Assembly (NCBI RefSeq): GCF_000313135.1
Contig: NW_004457270.1
Span: forward strand, 48,753-82,048
DNA from: Acanthamoeba castellanii str. Neff
Taxonomy: Eukaryota > Discosea > Longamoebia > Acanthamoebidae
DNA length: 33,296 nucleotides
Reading direction: 5' to 3'
This document shows, one piece after another, positions 10,039 through 20,809 of the stretch; within the stretch, counting starts at the first letter, position 1, and each line of letters begins with the position of its first letter. The position numbers and the translations under genes are program-made. Under the pieces are notes generated by a model. The model made no database searches. It saw only the letters and a program-made list of their open reading frames with translations, and had not been told where the DNA came from.

Positions 10039-10717
10039 CTAGGGTTCCTTGTCCATGAACAAGAGGGCTGGGCGGTCTCCCTTGTGCTCCATCTGTTGCA
10101 CCTGCTGCGTGAGGGCGCATACCGAGCAGAGGCAGCTCACCAGCGCGTCGGATATACACGAGCCCTCTATAGCAAAGTGAGTGTCAGAAACAGTTGACGA
10201 AGTTGAAGAAGCGAACATGCGCGAAGACTGGTACCTATCCCATAGCGATCGCGGATTTGGGTTCGCACTGGATCATAGACAAGAGAAGAGCAGCATGAGA
10301 CCATTGCAGCATACTTCACACTTACTCGAAAGCGAGGTGGGTACCGAGCGTGGCGCAGCAGAGCGGACAGCACGTAACCGGCACGCAGTCCTGTGCGATG
10401 TTGCAACCTGTTCGTCCCTCCAGCGTCGCCTTCTGTGTTGCGATCACGCACACTCCACAAGCCCACGATACCAGAACTGGGTGCCAGGTCAATACGAATA
10501 TTATTTTATTTTAAAGAACAAATAAAAAATAAAAATAAAAATAAAATACAAATAAAATAAAATAAAAGCGTATTTTGTAAGTGCCCAGACGAAAGCAGAT
10601 CGTACAAGCGTCGAGATGGGTGTCGAGGCAGTCAAATAGGCCCACAGCCCAGTGGCTTTCATCGTCGTAGTCATTGAGATAGGCGCCAGCTTTCTTCTTG
10701 CCCAGGCGTATATCCAT
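10039..10717 (-). CDS. PLAC8-family cysteine-rich protein, 134 aa
   Basis: Minus-strand exons 10717-10606, 10476-10345, 10267-10235 (only 33 nt) and 10166-10039. Phases close to exactly 135 codons including the stop. Domain features: HWAVGLFDCLD at the start (the W..GLFDC motif of PLAC8/DUF614), the cysteine cluster CVPVTCCPLCCATL, RTQIRDRYGIEGSC (family RxRYGIxGS) and VSCLCSVCALTQQVQQME. Family members include placenta-specific 8, plant cadmium-resistance proteins and cell-number regulators; they are usually membrane-associated through the Cys-rich hydrophobic segments. Its role here (metal handling, cell size or differentiation) cannot be told from sequence. Donors are all GTAC. Confidence 0.85.
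10503..10566. repeat. AAATA-rich tract in PLAC8 intron 1
   Basis: Repeated aaataaaa units inside the intron between exons 1 and 2 of the PLAC8 gene, rich in T on the coding strand and lying upstream of the acceptor. Confidence 0.5.
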
Positions 10718-10909
10718 CTTCGTTTCTCTACAAAGAGTGAATCAAACGCCAGAGCTGGTTCCCCCAGGCACAATCTTCATGGGATGGGGAGCAGAGGCAC
10801 AAGCGACGAAAACCAACCGTAAAACACTTTTCTTTTTCATTTATTCTTTCTTTTTGGATTGATAATCTCATCCATTTGTAGTACAACACAAATCGACGAC
10901 ACAATCGCA

Positions 10910-11939
10910 ATGCTACCGACGGCGCCGGTGTTGATGTTGCGCGGGACGAGGTGGAGCGTGAACGACCCCTACAACCCGGCCAACGACGTGCACTTCTTCG
11001 GTAGGCGGGTGACCATCGGCGAGCGCAATCTCGACCCCAGCTCCATTGTCACGCACGAGGCCAAGACCGCACTCTCTGTGTGGGATGCCGTACGTCCCCT
11101 TCACCAGCGTTCCCCTGTGCAGCGGTGGTGGCCGCTAGCGGCTGCACGCTCACTATTCACCAATGCTGGTGGGGTCTGGCCAACCAGTCGATCGCGCTGG
11201 CCAAGTACCTCGAGGTGGCGCCGGATCTGCGGGCGGACGAGTGGCCGGCCAAGCGCGTGATCGAGGTGGGCGCAGGCTGCGGCCTTGTGGGAATAGCGCT
11301 CGGCCTCCAGGGTACGCACGCACCCCTTGCGTTTGCAGGGTCGCTACTGTCGTCAATGCTGTGAGCTGTGAATGCTAAGAGGCGAAAGCGCAGGTGCCAG
11401 CGTGACGATCACCGATCTAGGCGAAGTGCTGCCCAGCATCCAAATGAACGTCGATGCCAACAAGACCGAAGGCCACGAACTGGATGTCAAGGTAGCTTTT
11501 CTTCCTACACCCTTGCAGTGACCACCTTCGCTGAACTCACTGTCAGGTGGCCGAGCTGCGGTGGGGCGAAGATATTGGCATTGTGGTACGAGATGGGCCA
11601 TTTGACCTCATCGTGGCGTCGGACGTGATATGGCTCGACCACCTGCTCCAGCCGCTGGTCGACACCTTCACCCGCCTAGTGACATATCAGCGCAACTCGG
11701 GCGACGGCCACCACACGAGCGTAGACGACAGCCAACGTCGACGAAGAGAGATCATACTCGCCCACGAGACGCGATCGCTGCAGGTCGAGCAGAAGTTCTT
11801 CCGGCTGATGGCCGACGCCGGCTTCGTCGTGCAGCAGGTCAGCTATGACGACATGCACCCGTCCTACCGAGCCAAGGACATCGCGATCTATCGGATTCGA
11901 TTGGCTCATCACGAGGGCACCACGGTGCTCAGCGACTAA
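10910..11939 (+). CDS. METTL21-type protein methyltransferase, 264 aa
   Basis: S-adenosylmethionine-dependent methyltransferase of family 16 (METTL21-like); relatives mostly methylate lysines in chaperones, elongation factors and other proteins. Exons 10910-11089, 11188-11311, 11394-11491 and 11547-11939, with phases closing to 265 codons. Splicing exon 1 to exon 2 makes the motif VWDASIALAKYLE. Motif I is VIEVGAGCGLVGIALG (about residues 84-99), the second strand is VTITDLGEVLPSIQMNV, and the post-motif is DLIVASDVIWLDHLLQPLV, in the place of the family's D/E-x-x-Y/W signature. Start is the first Met after an in-frame stretch without protein character. The substrate cannot be named. Its 3' end converges on App1 with about 45 bp between stops. 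Confidence 0.85.
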
Positions 11940-11984
11940 TGATGTGTGGCCCAAGCAGCAACTAATGATGCTTCAGATTTTACT

Positions 11985-13978
11985 TCACAGCACGACTTGC
12001 ATCAAGTTGATGTGCAGCAGCTCGCCGGGGTCGTCGAATACTCGCCACAGCGTCTTCCCTTCGAGCGCCGCCACGCCCAGCTCGGCCCACCGTCTGTCGT
12101 CGCCGTCGGCTGTACTACTACTACTCGTCGTTTCGCTCTCGGTTCGCCGGTGGAGCAGCTTGGCCATCTTGTCCCGCTTCCTCGTCGTCGTAGTGCTACT
12201 GCCAAGGTGCTGATCGTCCCTCGCTCGCCACCGCTCTCGCAGCCCCAGGCCGGTGATGCTGCCCGCGGAGCCCTGCCCGTGGTGCGCACCCGCCAGCAGG
12301 CCCGACAGCCGGTCGCGCTTGCGCACGTGCGGGGCCGCCGTCGGGCTACTGCTCCCGGAGGGCCGCACGCGCTTGACCTTGCTGGCCAGGGTGCGCAGGC
12401 GCTCCTCGACGGTCGCGCGCAGGACGGTCTCGTCGGTCGCCGCCTCCACCTCCCGCTGCCTCTGCTTGCGGATCTCGGGCACCCGGCGGATGAAGATGGC
12501 CTTGACCTGCTCCGGGTAGCGCTTGGCCAGCTCCACGTAGATCTGCGTGGCACCACCATCATCACCATCACTATCATGACCATCGTCATCGCCACCGCGC
12601 ATCAACGGATGTGGCGCACCTCGGGGTCCTGTTCGGAGGTGTCGCCGACGCAGATGAACTTGCGCCGGGGAAAGCGCTGGAGCAGGCTCTCGATGTGCGC
12701 CGTCTTGACCTGCAGACGGGACGGACCCTCCATGCCCAGCATCTCTGCGCGCGCCGACCGACACCGATCTCGATCAGCACTTCACTCTGACGAAAACATC
12801 GGCCGACTCCGTACGTACCTCGCACCCGGAAGGAGAGCAAGTGGAAGCTGCCCTTGGGAAAGCCCTTGTTGGCGAGGAATGCGCTCAAGGGCTGCCACAG
12901 CTGACACGGCGTACCGCTTACGTAGTGGAACCGAGCCTGCAGCGTGCTCTCCCACACCTGCGATTGGATTGCGCGCGTGAGAGCCACACGGCACGGCACA
13001 CGACAAAGAAGCGTAAACCTGGTAGAGCTCGGCCATGCCGTGCACGTCTTCGAACTCCTTGAGAAAGGTGCTCTTGAAGTAGTGGGACAGCTTGCCCACG
13101 ACGCTGATGCGCAGCGTGTCATCGACATCCGAGATAACCGACACGCCCTCCTCCTCGAGCAGCATCGCCTGACCCTCGGCTTCGCTTTCCTGCACGACCA
13201 GCCACACCACAAGGTGAGCGGCCGTCGTCGGTGGTCGTCGGTGGTGAGGGTGCGCACCCGGTCCTCCACACAGCCCTCCTCGGGCGAGAAAACCTGTGCG
13301 CGCACGCCGAAGCGGATCCACAGCGGTGTCCCGGCCGGGTCGGTAGGAGAGATCCCGCCATGGGCGTGGCGCGCCAGCGGATAGCCCAGGGCCTGCAGCA
13401 CGCCCACCGGTACCCGCAGCTCGCCACTGAAGTGCCCACTACTGTCCGCCGGTATCGCCAGCGGCCACTCTTTTTTTTTTGTTAATGGAAAGAGGTGAAT
13501 ATGTAAATCGCAATTTTCTTATTTTATGACATAATCAGGAAAATAGAACTGCAGTGGTGGGGTGGGTACCGGGTACGGAGTGGAGTGGCACGGACTGGAG
13601 GGTGTGGCTGGGGTCGCATGGCAGGAGCCGCGCCACGATACGGCGGCTGCGGTTCGTGCTAGGCAGCAGGCTGGGGAAGAAGGGGTGCAGGCGGGCCTGC
13701 AGCCGCTGGCGGTCCTCCATGCCAAAGGTCGAGGCCAGGAAAAGCGACACGGCGCGGCTCTGCAGGTCCTTGAAGCGGCTCCGGCTCACCACTTGGCCCA
13801 CGACCGGCAGCACCACTACGTCTTCAGATTCTGCCGTCTCTGGCGTGGTTGATGGTGGGCCGGTCCACCACATGAGGCCTTCTCGCTTAGCGATGGGTGG
13901 GTAGACCTGCACGATGGAGGCCTCTTCCTCGAGGGCTACTGGGCGATGATGTTGCATGTTGCGAGGACTCCCTTCCAT
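11985..13978 (-). CDS. App1/DUF2183-family phosphatidate phosphatase, 537 aa
   Basis: HAD-type Mg-dependent phosphatase; yeast App1 dephosphorylates phosphatidate to diacylglycerol at endocytic actin patches. Minus-strand exons 13978-13570, 13469-13258, 13189-13019, 12957-12819, 12744-12620 and 12542-11985; phases close to 538 codons. The N-terminal region (VVVLPVVGQVVSRSRFKDLQ ... FLAST; EWPLAIPADSSGHFSGEL) matches the domain that precedes the catalytic part. The catalytic motif is VSVISDVDDTLR, with D228xD230xT232. Then come FHYVSGTPCQLW, FHLLSFRVR, KFICVGDTSEQDPE and IYVELAKRYPEQVKAIFIRRV. The basic Ser-rich C-terminal tail (about 150 aa) is unlike the core. A short 68-nt intron (13257-13190) restores the frame before the active site. 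Alternative starts at 14071 or 14104 stay in frame. Confidence 0.85.
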
Positions 13979-14553
13979 CGTTTTGTTTGAGTGGAGTGGT
14001 GCTAATTGAGTACGCTGGGCCTCAGTGAACTCTTTTGTTGAATTCTGCAGGCACTCACAGAAGAGGGTCATCAGATCAGACGGTGCCGGAAGCCGTACGC
14101 ACATGCCCCGGGGACTGCACCGCGGACCAAACGAGATTCCAGCCTTGTCATCAAGCCACCTTAATCAGTTCGGAGCTGCTTCACTCCCTTGCTATGGGAG
14201 AAATCCTGGAAACCCTTCAGGAAAACAAATGCCAGGCAGAAAGACAGTCCTCTAATATTTAGAATAGGGGAGGCGCAGAGCGGTTACTACCGGACAAACA
14301 GCTGCTAGAATGGAAGCCTCACCAGGTGCCCATCCTTCCGTTGCTGACATTTTGTAATTTTATGATAGGTTTTTGATTTATTGGTTTATTATTAATCCTG
14401 GTTAGTTGCCAAGTCCGAGCTATGGGTCGACGTTGAGCGCGTTGCCGCTTCTGCCCCACAGTGGTATGCTCCATCCCTCAAGGTCAGGCGTGTCACTCCG
14501 AGGCCTGCCCTCCCTGTGCGCTGACAATCGTCACTCTGCCCGACAGGCCGGAT
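13979..14553. other. Divergent intergenic region
   Basis: Lies between the start of the App1-like gene (minus) and that of the ERMARD-like gene (plus), so it probably holds both promoters. It may also hold 5' exons of either gene: the App1 frame is open to 14104, and the ERMARD frame is open from 14461. Past these, an A/T-rich patch at 14350-14400 is the only visible feature. Confidence 0.4.
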
Positions 14554-17500
14554 ATGGAGGCGTTGCTGCGGAAAGTCGCCACGCTGCGCGCCAAGGGAAA
14601 CGCAATGCTGCCGGTCAACGCCGCAACGGCGACCATCGCTTTCGGTCGGGCCGCCCAGGCCTTGTGCTCGCTCCGCTCCATGCTACTGTCGTTGTCGTTG
14701 TCCGATGATGACGATCGAGACAAGGCTGTGGCGCGGTTGAACGACGAGGTGGCCGAGCTCGTGCTGCTGGCCAAGAGCCGGTTCCTTACCTTCTCGAAGA
14801 AGTCTGCGTTCATCTTGTTTGCGAAGGACTCACACACGGCGAGCCGGGACCACTTCTTCCACGACGACGGGCTGCTCAAGTGGGACGCCTTCGTCGCGCC
14901 ACTCGTGCACATGGACCAAGGTGAGCACCGATCGTTGCAGCTGCAGCACTACATACACGCCAACACGGTTCAGGCCTGACGTTTGACTCCATTAATAACG
15001 ATTTTTTTCACTTCCGGCCACTCAACGCAGAGTTCGAGGACCGATTGCGGGAGGTGACCGGCGACGAGAAGGACTTCGAACCCTCGCCCCACGCCAGCAC
15101 CCACGCCGAGATGGTAACTAAACACTCGTTTGTCCGCGCTTTACATGGCTCCAAGCCACCATGAATGTGATGCCTGATTGCTTGGCGCGGCGTTCTTCCA
15201 GGTGTCGTATGCGCACACGGCCATACACATTCGGCGGGCTGCCGAGGCCATCCACGCACAGCTGGTGAGTTCACACTCGTTGCTCCTTCATCGCTCGAGT
15301 AAATGAAGCGCTTGGCGCTGATGATGAGCGCTCGCTCTTCTTCTTCGACAGGGCCATTCGACGATAGACGAGTTCCTTGCGCGGTACTGTGACGAAGAAC
15401 AATACCACTGGTTGATTCCTAAGAATCAGGTAAGGTGGTTTGATTGACCGGGTGTTTGGCGACTCACAGCCCTGCTAACATGTCATATTCGTTTTTTTCC
15501 TTCACATGGCAGCTGCTGTCGTTCATGGAGGCTCATCACAACGGCGATACTCTGATTGCGTTCATGGAAATGGTTCGCTTCTTGCAAGCACCACCGCCGC
15601 TCCTCCCCGTTTCACCGCTTTCTGCTTACATTTCAGAGTCACAATCTGTGCTTAGGTTTCGTTGATGGATCGCCGTATGCGAGATCTGCTGTACTTCAAC
15701 AACGACGTGCCTCGCTCGCTTCCTCGCAAGTTCCAAGATATTCTCAAGATGCCCACCTTCGAGTACGTACAATCGCGTGTGTCTGTGTCCGGCGTGATCT
15801 GCAAACGCACGAATTCGTGTCAGCTAATCGTCGCCGCGTCCAGGAACCTATGGGGCAGCACGATCTCGGTGGTTCTCAACGTCTTGTTGGGAACTCAAGA
15901 CGGGCTGAACCTACGCAACCTGCTGTGGCACGGCTTTGCCACCAAGGTTTTTCGTCCCAAATCGATCACTTGCAGAATGTTGAGCGCGTGCTTACTCTTT
16001 TCTTTGCCGACCTGCAGGCCCAATTCGACCGTGCCTATTTCACATTCCTGTGCCTGGCCGTCTTCAGTTTGCCCCCGCCACCGGCGCCACTTCGGTACGC
16101 GACTGCGACAGACTTGGGTCGACTGCGCAGATGTGAATGCGAAGAGCTCACCCATAATCCGTCACTCGATTGATAGGAAGGAGATGATGGGAGAGCCGCG
16201 GCCACTAACCGACTTCCACCGCTTCGTTCACAATCTCGACTTTGGTCTCGGGACCAGGGCTTTTCCGGGTACCAACCAACCAGCCAACCAACACCTTCTT
16301 GCTCATTGGGTTGAACGTGATTTACTGACGCTGTGCGATGGTGGAATGCAGATGTGTTGAGCCCAGAGCAAATCAACGAGGTGAACGAAGTGATCACGGA
16401 CAACTTCCTCATCGTCGCCGGCCAGGAGGAGCTCTGGTCCGATGCCTTCCGTTACTTTGCCCAAGGCCACAACTACAGGTATCGCCTTGAGGTGAACCTC
16501 ACATGGAATTGGAGAGTGGTCTGCCGGCAGCTCATCTCCCCTATCGTGTGACGTTGTACCTATCGCAGAGCGCTCTTGGTCTTGCTGCCACTGATGGAGC
16601 ATTCCATGCGCAAACTGTGCCTCTACCTGAACGACTGCCCAATGAAAAGGGGCTGCAAGTTGGACAAGATCCTCCGCCCCACCATGGACAACGGTAAATC
16701 ACACCCATCTGGCGCATCACCGCAACACACACACAACAACAACAACAACAACGCATCACGCTCGACACAGCACCTCATCGCCTAAATTACACGTGATATT
16801 GGGTGCTTCAGGTCCGAACCTGTTCTACACGGCATGGAGCAGGCCGATGATGCATGCCTTGTATGATCTCTTCCAGTGGGGCGAATGTACGCCCTTTTCA
16901 CACATTTTTATAACTCCGATATGTGAGGACTTACAACATTTTCCCATGTGCGCCACCCGGCCAGGCGGCGGTGGTCTGCGGCACTACCTGGCCCACGGCT
17001 CCACGCAGGGCAACGAGCTCATCCCGCGGGACTTTGCCGATCGCTGCATCGCCGTGGCCATCGCTCTGTGCCTGCCCTTCCGACCTACCTCACCCTCCAT
17101 TCCCGGTACATTCAACTAACAACAACAACGACCTTGTAGCTGCGAATGAATGAATAACAGGCATTCCTTCCCAGCAGAATCGGGGCTGCTGCACCGCATC
17201 TGGCAGTTCATTGCGGTCGACTACCGGCCGTGCTTCCACCCCAAGGCCCTCCTGCAGAAGGACCTTGCGGCAGCCATCGAGCTCTGGCACGACGCGTCCA
17301 AGCAGATCGCGCAAGAGCAACAGCAAGCGAGGACGCAAGAAGAAGACGCGGAACAGGAGGAAGACGCAAGCACGCTAGCTTGCCGCGCGTCTCTCGAGTC
17401 CCTGGAGCAGCTGATCGCACGGGTGCGAGGCGGCGGCAGCGAAAGCGACGAACGCGCGGAGCCCTTCTTCTACGACTTTGAGCCCTTCTGCACGTCCAAG

Positions 17501-18103
17501 GAGCAGAGGCGGGTCGACCGATTGCGACGCGTCGTCACCCGATCGAGAAACTTCATTCGTGCCGTACGTCTTGCCACCACCGCCGCCTCCCTTAATGATC
17601 GTGGCCGATTGCTAAACGGGATTGCTTTGCAGGTCCGCGACCTGGCTGACGCCTCGCTCCCCAAGAAGGCGCCGACGCAGATGCTGATGCTCTCGGTACG
17701 GCCCCTGTTCATGGGCCTGCTGCATCTCGTCCTCGTCTCCGTGCAACGGCTGTGGCGAGTGGGCGCCGAGGGCGAAGACGAGGTCACCGCCGCCACTGCC
17801 GTGGCAAATGGCGGGAAGGAGGGTAAGACGAGCCCCGGAGGCGGCGGAAGCAAGAACAAGGCGGTGAACGACTACTTCACGGACCTGTGGAACCTACTGG
17901 ACAAGCTACGAGTGCTGCAGGAGCGCAACGACTGGCAGCGGATCGCGGACTTCCTCTTGTTCGTCAGCCGGAGCGCCACCTCCGCCTCCAAGTCCACCAA
18001 CACCGCGCCTGTCATTCCGCCATCGCTGGCCAGCGTCATGACTGCGCGCGAGGGCAAGCTCTACGCCGGTCTCCTGCCCCGACTGGTCGCTCACCTCCAA
18101 TGA
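14554..18103 (+). CDS. ERMARD/DUF4209-like protein with two RX4H motifs, 784 aa
   Basis: Exons 14554-14920, 15031-15113, 15202-15264, 15352-15429, 15513-15572, 15656-15762, 15844-15946, 16018-16094, 16177-16268, 16352-16478, 16569-16693, 16812-16886, 16965-17105, 17178-17563 and 17633-18103. All phases close to 785 codons. Mostly helical. The diagnostic parts are DGLNLRNLLWHGFA (Arg277, His282) and GLRHYLAHG (Arg458, His463). Both are RX4H, the HEPN-type motif found in DUF4209/ERMARD proteins. Human ERMARD is an ER-associated protein named for a proposed role in RNA degradation; nuclease activity here is only an inference from the motif. A charged Glu/Gln-rich coil lies near residues 540-560. 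Any 5' exon before 14554 is unresolved. Confidence 0.65.
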
Positions 18104-18200
18104 GCGTGACATGTTCGTGTGTACATCACCTTGTTGGACATACACTTGGACAACATACATGGTTGTCGTCATATTGTTGGGGTGAAGCACTTCTTCACAG

Positions 18201-18206
18201 TTTATT
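18201..18206 (-). terminator. Candidate poly(A) signal of the SnoaL-like gene
   Basis: tttatt on the plus strand is AATAAA on the minus strand, about 26 nt past the stop at 18232. Motif only. Confidence 0.4.
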
Positions 18207-18231
18207 GTCAGATCAGATCAGATCCAATACA

Positions 18232-18621
18232 TTAGGGCTCGAAAGCGGCGGCGACCAGGCGGGCGTCGTGGTTGAACTCGAACATGTACGACAGCTTGCC
18301 GTCCACAAAGCGCATGCGGTGCACGAGCTCGAGGGCGAATGATTTGCCGGTGGAAGGGACAGTGGCCTCGCAGCTGACGAAGGCTACCACTTCGTCGCCG
18401 TCGACGAAGTAGCGAGTCGGCTCGAAGCGGGTGAACGCGAGGGTGAGCTTCTCCCTCATCCAGGTCAGCATCTCCTGCTTCCCGTGGAGGTACCCGCCGT
18501 AGGGGGCTCCCGTACAGAGGTACCACTCGGTGTCGTCCGTAACGCGGGCCGCCATTCCGTCGAAGTCTCCAGCGCTGAACAGCACGTAGAGCTCCTTCGC
18601 AGCATCAAGGTTGGTGGTCAT
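18232..18621 (-). CDS. SnoaL/NTF2-like small protein, intronless
   Basis: 129-aa single-exon protein of the SnoaL-like NTF2 fold. It starts with the helix MTTNLDAAKELYVLFSAGD, then FDGMAARVTDDTEWYLCTGA, GGYLHGKQEMLTWMREK, strands TRYFVDGDEVVAFVSCEATV and FALELVHRMRFVDGKLSYMFEFN, ending in AAAFEP. This is the usual cone-shaped ligand-binding fold of about 130 residues. Such proteins can be ketosteroid-isomerase-like or polyketide-cyclase-like, or have no known activity; no catalytic Asp/His set can be assigned with confidence. Lack of introns among intron-rich neighbours fits possible bacterial ancestry, but could be chance in a short gene. It shares a divergent promoter region with the CruF-like gene. 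Confidence 0.8.
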   Translation of the reverse strand: MTTNLDAAKELYVLFSAGDFDGMAARVTDDTEWYLCTGAPYGGYLHGKQEMLTWMREKLTLAFTRFEPTRYFVDGDEVVAFVSCEATVPSTGKSFALELVHRMRFVDGKLSYMFEFNHDARLVAAAFEP

Positions 18622-18906
18622 CTTGTCTCCTCTCTCTTAACACCAGCTCAGTCTGCTATCATAGAAAAGGACAACGCTCCAGTTGGTGGTGGCCCAAAAG
18701 GGTGTGTTGCTCCTAAAAGGAAAGCATGAAATTCAGAAAGAAAATATTTTCCTCGACGGATAAAAAACTTTCGCTCTCCATTTCTTCGTTCTTGGCGGTA
18801 AGATTGAGCGGCCCGCCACTCTGGCCCATCGCCCGAGATCCGGTTGTGAATACACCAAGCAAGCATCTGGTGATTTTGGATTCAAAAGGTCACACAGCCA
18901 AACAAA
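18622..18906. promoter_or_regulatory. Divergent promoter region of SnoaL-like and CruF-like genes
   Basis: This 285-bp spacer separates two outward-facing genes, so both promoters should be here. No TATA box or operator is clear; the AT-rich part at 18720-18790 is the likeliest core. Confidence 0.35.
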
Positions 18907-20567
18907 ATGGAGGAAACGGTGTCTACAGAGATCTCTGTCGAGAGCGGCGGATCGAGCGCCTACTACGATCCGTCGTGGCGCCTCATGGTCAAACAGTACC
19001 GCCAACGCCTCAGGTACGTACACCCCCCCTTCTCTTCTTCTTGACCTTCCTTTCGTCTTCGCTCTTTTTTCGTCAGTATTTGCGTGACTAATATTTATTT
19101 TATTTTATTATATTTCTGGTTGACAGGTGGCGCCAGCTGTTGACCCTGCCCCACGCCATACTGGGGCTCTCCTATTTTTGTATATTTTTATTTTATCTGT
19201 ACATTTTCTATGGCCTCATTTCCCAGTTTGGGCACTACGCCGACCCGATCCGAGACCTTGGTATCTATCACATCACTCACTCATTCTCTTCCTTTGCTCT
19301 TTCTTTCTTTCGAAGCTGACTGTATGCACGCCACCAGGCCTGGTCATGCCGATCTCGTTGGTGGTGTTTGCGGCGGTGCATTCGCTCTACGTGCTGGGCT
19401 GGCGGATGGCGCTCGTGTTCGTGGTGCTCTCCCTCGTCATCACATGGGTCAGCGAGGAGATTGGTTCGTTTAGAATACATCTTCATAATTTTAGCTTTCC
19501 GCTGATTGCGCGCTAACAACAGTCAATCAAATTGTGGACACTCATCGTGGTGGCAATGGTGCGCAGGTGTGGCATCGGGATACGTGCCCTATGGCGCGTA
19601 CTCCTACACCGATCTCTCGTCGCCCTGCATCAGTTACGTGCCCGTCGATGTGCCGTTCTCGTGGTACATGATGCTCTATCCATGCTTCAGTACGTGCTCC
19701 CCCGCACAACACGCTTTTGACGCAACCGCCGGCGTCACGCGTAGAGGTTGCCTTTTTCACCATGGTGTTACACCGCACTCGCGCACACCATCGATTGCTC
19801 ATCTGCGACTCGCTGTGTGTGTGTGTGTGTTGTTCACAGGCATCGCGGACATGATACTCAACGGCCATGGGCACATGTCCCAGCAGCGGAGCTCACCGCC
19901 CAAAATCGTTCTCCTGGCCCTGCTCACGTCCTGGCTGATGGTTTCATGGGACCTGGTCGGTGCGTTACACACAACACACAATGTCGCATATGCTGTTTGT
20001 GTTGCAATTCGACTGAAGGCCGATGATTGCACAGCCGACCCGCTGGGTGCCACCGGGGCGAGTTTGTGGGTGTACAAGAACTACCCGGGGCTCTTCTACG
20101 GCGTACCATTCCTCAACTTCGTCGGCTGGGGCTGCATCTCTTTCCTCGTAACCGTGCTCTACCTCATCGTCGAGAAGTTCATCGGCACCAAGCCACTCAT
20201 CGGTACTCTCGTCATCATCGTCGTCGTGTGCGGTCTGTGACTCATCACACACACACGCACACACACACGACACACACACACGACACACACACACGACACA
20301 CGACACACACCGCACACAGGCAACGGGCATAGGAACCCGCACCTCAACGTGCGCAAGTTCCTGCCGCTCAAGGTCGTGTTCCTGCCGCTCCTGGTCTACG
20401 TGGGGATGATGCTCCTCTACGTGGTCACCGCGCGGCCGGACGAGCTCAAGATCCTGGCCTTCTTCGTGATGGGCTTCCCGACCGTCGTCGCCGTCTTCCG
20501 GCTGTGCCACGTCCGCATCCAAGTCCGCTCCCTCAACGCCGACTACCACCTCGTCTTTGAGGAGTGA
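18907..20567 (+). CDS. CruF-type carotenoid biosynthesis membrane protein (DUF422), 341 aa
   Basis: Exons 18907-19013, 19127-19260, 19338-19463, 19567-19689, 19840-19959, 20035-20202 and 20320-20567; phases close to 342 codons. Multi-pass membrane protein with about seven hydrophobic helices. Family features in order: VITWVSEEIG, then GYVPYGAYSYTD, VPFSWYMMLYPCF, SWDLVADPLGATGASLWVYK and YGVPFLNFVGWG. These match the E..G, PYG.Y.YT, WxMMxYP, WDL..DP and GVPxxNFxGW signatures of the CruF/bisanhydrobacterioruberin hydratase family. Those enzymes add water to the end double bond of acyclic carotenoids. An amoebal role in carotenoid or other isoprenoid modification is inferred. The last intron carries a CACACG repeat. 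Confidence 0.8.
20242..20319. repeat. CACACACGA-type repeat in last CruF intron
   Basis: Imperfect cacacacga/cacacgcac units fill most of the intron between exons 6 and 7 of the CruF-like gene, right up to the acceptor cacag. Confidence 0.8.
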
Positions 20568-20621
20568 CAATCTCCTCCCGCGACAGCGACAACACCCGTT
20601 CGCTGACATTCTCATCCACAC

Positions 20622-20681
20622 CTGCGACACGACACGACACGCACGACACACGCGACACGCACGACACGACACGCGTGGTGC
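20622..20681. repeat. CGACACGCACGACA repeat in spacer
   Basis: cgacacgacacgcacgacacacgcg-like units after the CruF-like stop and before the voltage-sensing phosphatase gene. It is one of the few such repeats outside an intron. Confidence 0.6.
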
Positions 20682-20809
20682 TGCGCACGTGTTGGAAACG
20701 GGAAAGGAAAAGAACGGCCAATTAGCAAAAAGAAATAAAATAAAATAATACATAACTGAACAGAAGAAGCGGAAGTGCGGTGGCCCACCGAAGCCGAGAA
20801 GGGGAGACC

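Noticed and set aside
11101..11187. Using the upstream cag or ctag acceptors for METTL21 exon 2
   Set aside because: They give the wrong phase. Only the acceptor before 11188 joins in frame, and it recreates the VWDAxxxLAKYLE motif.
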